Shown: piece by piece, positions 59,832-64,000 of the stretch | How positions within the stretch are numbered: the first letter of the stretch is position 1 | How the letters are laid out: each line of letters begins with the position of its first letter | Source: Clostridiales bacterium | GTDB lineage: Bacteria; Bacillota; Clostridia; Christensenellales; Borkfalkiaceae | Length of the DNA: 64,000 nt | Direction: 5' to 3' | Assembly: GCA_003523255.1 (NCBI GenBank) | Contig: DPGH01000012.1 | Span: 50,836-114,835 of the forward strand | Program-made: the position numbers and the translations under genes | The notes under the pieces: generated by a model | The model's database searches: none | The model's input: only the letters and a program-made list of their open reading frames with translations | Told to the model about the DNA's origin: nothing

Positions 59832-60902
59832 ATGAAAAAGCTATCTAAGTTGACGGTTGTTCTGCTTGCGCTCGTAATATCCATAACGTGTTTCGGTTGC
59901 GGAAACGACAATGCGCACGATCATACATATCGCGAGGTTGCGGCAACGGAAGCAACTTGCGAGAAAAACGGAAACGTTCTTTACTACGAATGCGATTGCG
60001 GAAAAGTTTTTATTAAAGACGGCGACGGATATACGGAAACGGATCTCGGAGACTTAACCATTCCGTCTTACGGACATACGTTTACGAACAGCGTTAAGGA
60101 AGTAGAAGCGACATGCGCTAAAAACGGAGTTAAAGAGCATGCATATTGCACGTTGTGTAAAAAATTGTTTTTAAAAACGGGCGCCGGCTATGCTCCCGCG
60201 ACCGAAGCAGACCTGGTTATAGCGAAAAAAGCGCACGTTTACGATCGTGAAGTGGTTTCCGACGAATATCGTCTTTCGGAAGCGACTGCAGAATCTCCGC
60301 AGGTGTTCGTAAAATCCTGCGTTTGCGGTATGGCAGACGAAACGAATGCGTATACTTTTACTTTCGGTAAAACCCTTGTCGAGTATACGAGCGAAAACGC
60401 CTCGCTGTATGAACCACACGCACTTTCTCTGTCGCTTTACGATACGAAAAACTGTGTTTACGGCTTCACCTGGAACGCCGATAAAGTTTCTTCTCGCCCC
60501 GTGGTTGAAATAAGAGAAACGGGGAAAGAAGATACTTTGCTTACGGTGGGCGCCATGTTTGACGAAAAATCTTCATATGAAAAAACCACGAACGGCGACA
60601 AAGCGGTTTCTGTGAACTATATCAGAGCGCACGTAAAATTAAACGCAAACGCCGAGTACGAATATCGTGCAGGCGATAAATACCTTAACCGTTATACCGA
60701 TTACGTTACGTTTACAACGGTAAACCCCGCAGAAACGGGGACGTGGAGTTTCGCTCACGTAAGCGATTCTCAAACGGTAGGTAACGAAAACCTCGGAGGC
60801 AAAGATTCCGAAACGTTTTACGCAAACACGCTTAAAGGGATATCTTCTAATTCGCTTAACAGATTTATTCTTCACACGGGCGACGTGGTGGAATGGTCGT
60901 GA
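59832..60902 (+). CDS. Calcineurin-like metallophosphoesterase lipoprotein, N-terminal part (ends at in-frame TGA)
   Basis: A 356-residue lipoprotein segment (lipobox C-F-G-C at Cys23). Two Cys/His-rich repeats (about 30-90 and 95-160, pattern A-T-C-x-K-N-G then Y-x-C-x-C/L-C-x-K-x-F) are followed by a beta domain and the first metallophosphoesterase motifs: D-S-Q near 313 and G-D-V-V near 352. The reading frame then hits TGA at 60900-60902. It resumes in the same frame 21 bases later with the remaining catalytic motifs in the next entry. The intact protein would be about 611 residues. As it stands this part cannot form a complete active site. Confidence 0.85.
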   Translation: MKKLSKLTVVLLALVISITCFGCGNDNAHDHTYREVAATEATCEKNGNVLYYECDCGKVFIKDGDGYTETDLGDLTIPSYGHTFTNSVKEVEATCAKNGVKEHAYCTLCKKLFLKTGAGYAPATEADLVIAKKAHVYDREVVSDEYRLSEATAESPQVFVKSCVCGMADETNAYTFTFGKTLVEYTSENASLYEPHALSLSLYDTKNCVYGFTWNADKVSSRPVVEIRETGKEDTLLTVGAMFDEKSSYEKTTNGDKAVSVNYIRAHVKLNANAEYEYRAGDKYLNRYTDYVTFTTVNPAETGTWSFAHVSDSQTVGNENLGGKDSETFYANTLKGISSNSLNRFILHTGDVVEWS

Positions 60903-60923
60903 TACGAAAGTTATTGGAGATAT

Positions 60924-61667
60924 ATGATAGACGGAAATTTCGGTTATTTTGCGGGTATACCCACTATGGCTGTATCCGGTAACCATGATACCACTTATAA
61001 AAGCGGTACGGGTAGCGGAGAAACGCTGAAGCACTTTAATTATTCCATACCCGAGCAGTCTACGGGATACGGTTTTTATTATTCGTACTCTTACGGCGGC
61101 GTAAAGTTTATAATGGTAAACACGAACGACCTTACTTCGGATTCTAAACTTAAAGCCGACCAGTTAAAGTGGCTTGAAAACGAACTTAAAAATAAAACCG
61201 AAAGGTGGACGATAGTCGCGCTTCACAACCCTTTATATTCGCCCGGCAAGTGGGGTTCCGGTCCGAGCAATACTATAGCGCTTAATCTTACCGCTCAGCT
61301 TTCCGATTTGTTTGCCAAGTATAAAGTTGACGTTGTTCTTCAAGGACACGACCATATGATTTCTAAAACCAATCCGATAGGCAAAAACGGTTTAGCGGTT
61401 CGTTGCAATACAGAAAAGATAGACGGGGTTACGTATTCGGTCAATCCGCAAGGTGTGATTTACGTTATGAACGGACCTGCAGGCAATCAGTCAAGGTCGG
61501 TAGTATACGAACACGATGAATCCATATATGACTATGCAGAGGGTTCTAACGTGTGTTCGTGGGCAGAGTTCGAGATAAACGGAGATTTGATTACGGTTTA
61601 CGTAAAAAACGCTTCGTCCGGCACGGCGGTTACGCAAAAAACCTGGGGTATAAAGAAAACCGCATAA
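60924..61667 (+). CDS. Calcineurin-like metallophosphoesterase, C-terminal part
   Basis: A 247-residue continuation, in the same frame as the preceding part. It has G-N-H-D near residue 14, the catalytic His in A-L-H-N-P near 94 and G-H-D-H near 135, which together with D-S-Q and G-D upstream complete the metallophosphoesterase (PAP-like) site. The codons between the TGA and this ATG encode a sensible Y-E-S-Y-W-R-Y continuation, so the true frame spans the stop. GGAG four bases before the ATG might allow reinitiation. Such surface phosphoesterases may remove phosphate from glycans or nucleotides. Alone it lacks a signal peptide. Confidence 0.85.
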   Translation: MIDGNFGYFAGIPTMAVSGNHDTTYKSGTGSGETLKHFNYSIPEQSTGYGFYYSYSYGGVKFIMVNTNDLTSDSKLKADQLKWLENELKNKTERWTIVALHNPLYSPGKWGSGPSNTIALNLTAQLSDLFAKYKVDVVLQGHDHMISKTNPIGKNGLAVRCNTEKIDGVTYSVNPQGVIYVMNGPAGNQSRSVVYEHDESIYDYAEGSNVCSWAEFEINGDLITVYVKNASSGTAVTQKTWGIKKTA

Positions 61668-61730
61668 TTTTTTAAATAAAAACCACCGGTAAAATTAAAA
61701 CGCTTCGTTTAGCGACGAAAAGGAAAAACG

Positions 61731-62771
61731 ATGAAACTTACATTCAGATGGTATGGAGAGAAAGACTGTATACCGCTTAACTACATAAAACAAATACAAG
61801 GTATGACGGGGGTTGTTACCGCCGTGTACGATGTGCCTGTCGGTGAAATTTGGGGGATTGAAAAACTCCAACGGCTTAAAGACCTCTGCCGCGCCGCGGG
61901 GCTTGAAATGGAAGTTATAGAAAGTATTCCGGTGCACGAGGATATAAAACTCGGCAAGCCTACGCGCGACAAACTTATAGCGAACTACGCCCAAAATATA
62001 ATAAATTGCGGTAAAGTCGGCGTAAAGTGCGTATGCTACAACTTTATGCCCGTGTTCGACTGGTTCAGGACTAATCTGTATTATAAACACGACGACGGCT
62101 CCACGTCTTTGTCGTACAGCGAAGAGGACTTTACCAAACTCGACAAGCATAATTTAAGGCTTCCCGGGTGGGATGAAAGTTATACGCCGGAGCAATTAAA
62201 CGGGCTTCTTAAAGAATACGACGGAATGACGCATGAAAGATTGTTAGAAAATCTCGTTTATTTTTTAAACGGTATAATGCCCGCGTGCGAAAAAGCGGGA
62301 GTCAATATGGCTATACATCCGGACGACCCGCCGTGGGATATATTCGGTTTGCCGAGAATAGTCGGGAGAGAAGAAGACTACGACAGATTATTTAAAGCCG
62401 TTCCCGACCCGCATAACGGAATTACGTTTTGCACGGGATCTCTCGGCGCGGGGCGGTTTAACGATTTGCCGAAAATGGCGGCAAAATACGCAAAGCGAAT
62501 ATACTTTGCACACCTTCGTCAATTAAAGTTTACAAACGATACCGATTTTTACGAAAACGGACACCAGACGGCAGAGGGCAACGTGGATATATATTCCATA
62601 GTCCGCGCCCTGGAGGAAAACGGGTTCGAGGGTTATTTAAGACCCGACCACGGCAGAAATATATGGGGCGAAAACGCAAAACCGGGTTACGGACTTTACG
62701 ACAGAGCGCTTGGCGCTGCGTATCTTGCGGGCGTATTCGAAGCGGTGCAAAAGGATTTGAAAAAACAATAA
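61731..62771 (+). CDS. uxuA: D-mannonate dehydratase
   Basis: A 346-residue TIM-barrel enzyme converting D-mannonate to 2-keto-3-deoxygluconate. Family landmarks: F-R-W-Y-G near residue 5, V-Y-N/Y-F-M-P-V-F-D-W near 103, M-A-I-H-P-D-D-P-P near 200 with metal-binding residues, and C-T-G-S near 240 and R-P-D-H-G near 310. AAAGGA precedes the ATG. Followed after 12 bases by an SDR that fits the preceding step, so the operon encodes part of glucuronate catabolism. Glucuronate isomerase (UxaC) and KDG kinase are not in the window. Confidence 0.95.
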   Translation: MKLTFRWYGEKDCIPLNYIKQIQGMTGVVTAVYDVPVGEIWGIEKLQRLKDLCRAAGLEMEVIESIPVHEDIKLGKPTRDKLIANYAQNIINCGKVGVKCVCYNFMPVFDWFRTNLYYKHDDGSTSLSYSEEDFTKLDKHNLRLPGWDESYTPEQLNGLLKEYDGMTHERLLENLVYFLNGIMPACEKAGVNMAIHPDDPPWDIFGLPRIVGREEDYDRLFKAVPDPHNGITFCTGSLGAGRFNDLPKMAAKYAKRIYFAHLRQLKFTNDTDFYENGHQTAEGNVDIYSIVRALEENGFEGYLRPDHGRNIWGENAKPGYGLYDRALGAAYLAGVFEAVQKDLKKQ

Positions 62772-62783
62772 GGAGATTAAAAT

Positions 62784-63617
62784 ATGTACGATTTACCGTT
62801 TAAGGTCGATTTAAGCAAAAAAAGCGTGGCGATAACCGGCGCGGGCGGAATAATTTGCGGTGAGTTTGCAAAAGCACTTGCGGCGTGCGGCGCTAAAGTC
62901 GCGTTACTTGACATTAACTTCGAAGCGGCGGAAAAGGTTGCAAAAGAAATAGGTGAAAACGCAATGGCGGTTCGTTGCAACTGCTTGGACAAGGAAAGTA
63001 TAGAGGCGGCGTACGATACCGTAATAAAGACGTTCGGCAAAGTGGATATGCTTATCAACGGCGCGGGGGGTAATAATCCAAAAGCAACATGCGATAACGA
63101 GGTCATGACACCCGATTTAAGCGGGGTGAAAGACTTTTTCGCTTTAGACGAAAGCGGGCTTAAATTCGTGTTCGACTTAAATATCACGTCGGCATTTTTG
63201 GTAACGCAGGTGTTTGCCGCGGGCATGGTAAAGACGGGCGGAAACATAATAAACATATCGAGTATGAATGCGTTCAGACCGCTGACTAAAATACCTGCAT
63301 ATTCGGCGGCAAAGGCCGGCGTAAGCAATTTCACCGAGTGGCTTGCTGTACATTTTGCACCGTGCAATATTCGTTGTAACGCAATCGCGCCCGGGTTTTT
63401 CGTAACGAACCAGAACAGAGCGTTATTATATAACGCCGACGGAACGCCTACGGCGAGAACGGGTAAAATACTTGCGGCAACGCCGATGAAAAAGTTCGGA
63501 GAAATAAAAGACCTTATAGGCGCTCTTTTGTGGCTTTCGGACGAAAAGGCAAGCGGTTTCGTAACGGGTACGGTTATACCTGTAGACGGCGGATTTTCCG
63601 CTTACAGCGGGGTTTGA
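62784..63617 (+). CDS. SDR-family D-mannonate oxidoreductase (fructuronate reductase type)
   Basis: A 277-residue short-chain dehydrogenase. The cofactor loop G-A-G-G-I-I-C-G is at about 20-27, N-G-A-G-G near 95, the catalytic Ser159/Ser160, and Y173-S-A-A-K177. The closing V-D-G-G-F motif is near 268. Adjacency to uxuA and the N-N-P-K insertion near 99 indicate the UxuB/YjmF-type SDR that interconverts fructuronate and mannonate, a non-homologous alternative to classical E. coli UxuB. AAGGAG precedes the ATG. Last gene of the operon. Confidence 0.9.
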   Translation: MYDLPFKVDLSKKSVAITGAGGIICGEFAKALAACGAKVALLDINFEAAEKVAKEIGENAMAVRCNCLDKESIEAAYDTVIKTFGKVDMLINGAGGNNPKATCDNEVMTPDLSGVKDFFALDESGLKFVFDLNITSAFLVTQVFAAGMVKTGGNIINISSMNAFRPLTKIPAYSAAKAGVSNFTEWLAVHFAPCNIRCNAIAPGFFVTNQNRALLYNADGTPTARTGKILAATPMKKFGEIKDLIGALLWLSDEKASGFVTGTVIPVDGGFSAYSGV

Positions 63618-63687
63618 TTTTTGTAAAAGATTGCTCAAAAGAAATATTGATGAAACGTTTTGAATTATATAAATCGTTAAATATGCG

Positions 63688-63726
63688 TCTATCGTGCTTA
63701 AATTTGTATGCACGATAGATTTTTTT
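63688..63726 (+). terminator. Terminator of the surface-glycan operon
   Basis: TCTATCGTGC (63688-63697) / GCACGATAGA (63710-63719) followed by seven T residues. Confidence 0.9.
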
Positions 63727-63789
63727 ATAAAAAATACGCCGGTTTACTGCGTTTGTGGGCAATATGGGGTCTGTAAACTACAAAATCGG

Positions 63790-63818
63790 TTGACTTTTTT
63801 GTGAAAAAATGCTATTTT
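63790..63818 (+). promoter_or_regulatory. Promoter of the glycosyltransferase gene at the window end
   Basis: TTGACT (63790-63795), 17-base spacer, TATTTT (63813-63818), about 75 bases before the ATG at 63892. Confidence 0.55.
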
Positions 63819-63891
63819 ACAATAAAGTGGGTTTATAGAGCGTTTTAATCGGAAGATACGGTTAAAACGGAAATCGGAGCAAAAGCAAAAA

Positions 63892-64000
63892 ATGAAGATA
63901 CTCGTCGTTTGTCAACATTATTATCCCGACCCGTTCAGGATAACCGATATAGCCGAAAATCTTGTTCGCGCCGGGCACGACGTTTTTATGCTTACCGGCG
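63892..64000 (+). CDS. Glycosyltransferase family 4-type protein (partial, cut by window end)
   Basis: Only the first 36 codons are in the window. M-K-I-L-V-V-C-Q-H-Y-Y-P-D-P-F-R and the following I-A-E-N-L-V-R-A-G-H-D-V segment are the typical N-terminal Rossmann start of GT4 enzymes such as WbuB-like sugar transferases, which build cell-surface polysaccharides. GGAG lies 13 bases upstream. Because the rest is missing, donor and acceptor cannot be judged. Confidence 0.7.
   Translation, partial: MKILVVCQHYYPDPFRITDIAENLVRAGHDVFMLTG

Noticed and set aside
60900..60902. TGA recoded as tryptophan or selenocysteine genome-wide
   Set aside because: Several genes in the window end in TGA at sensible C-termini, for example the creatininase gene at 6385-6387, and no SECIS-like hairpin or Cys-aligned catalytic position is apparent.
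1..64000. CRISPR arrays, insertion sequences, phage or integrase genes
   Set aside because: No regularly spaced repeats, transposase motifs or terminal inverted repeats were found; the only multi-copy non-coding element is the pair at 16941-17182.

Overview
The window looks like a chromosomal segment of an uncultured low-to-mid GC Gram-positive bacterium (Bacillota, Clostridia). The pointers are AAGGAG-type ribosome binding sites, TTGACA/TATAAT promoters with 17-base spacers, and the Mini-III / RlmB / SigH gene order seen in Firmicutes. DegV, NrdR, DUF3789 and DUF6440-type proteins fit as well, as does the abundance of AraC regulators and glycoside hydrolases typical of gut polysaccharide users. 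A gut Christensenellales-like lineage is my guess; nothing here proves it. There is no rRNA, CRISPR array, transposase or phage gene. One tRNA (Ser-UGA) is present.

Layout. 1-3.1 kb: an EamA exporter, a GNAT-like acyltransferase and a DegV lipid-binding protein. 3.1-6.4 kb: an AraC regulator with a probably leaderless mRNA, divergent from an operon of a creatinase-like M24 protein that has lost metal ligands, an ASRT-family small-molecule-binding protein and a creatininase-family amidohydrolase. 6.5-9.3 kb: AraC regulator divergent from a GH3 beta-glucosidase. 9.4-14.8 kb: housekeeping run mrnC, rlmB, sigH, dnaX, ybaB, recR, gpsA. 14.8-16.8 kb: a truncated pectin-lyase-fold paralogue followed by a full GH28 polygalacturonase. 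16.8-17.2 kb: non-coding, with a 95-base hairpin-rich direct repeat present twice. 17.2-19.5 kb: WYL regulator, divergent small ORF, murG. 19.6-22.6 kb: a 1001-residue surface protein with a lipobox and a C-terminal membrane anchor. 22.7-27.7 kb: two half-size TauE/SafE genes, Ppx/GppA, a divergent MreB-like protein, MinD, a MinE-like protein and a 31-residue DUF3789-type membrane protein. 27.8-33.4 kb: tyrS, yigZ, recX, nnr, nrdR, dCMP deaminase, tRNA-Ser. 33.4-34.5 kb: a small accessory-looking stretch with a DUF6440 protein and a Vat-like acetyltransferase.

The last 29 kb are devoted to carbohydrate use. 34.8-43.2 kb is a five-gene operon: a GH36-like hydrolase, a GH109-like Gfo/Idh/MocA protein, two ADP-ribosylglycohydrolase-family proteins and a GH2 enzyme, none with a signal peptide. 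An AraC regulator (43.3-44.1 kb) is divergent from a second operon running to 63.6 kb. That operon has a small lipoprotein, a 61-residue unknown, three large surface proteins with Ig-like and beta-helix modules, an ABC sugar importer (binding protein and two permeases, no ATPase), a DUF4838 lipoprotein, an M55 peptidase, a metallophosphoesterase interrupted by an in-frame TGA, mannonate dehydratase UxuA and a mannonate oxidoreductase-type SDR. I read this as a system that binds a uronic-acid-containing glycan at the surface, imports the products and sends glucuronate through fructuronate and mannonate to KDG. The window ends inside a glycosyltransferase gene.
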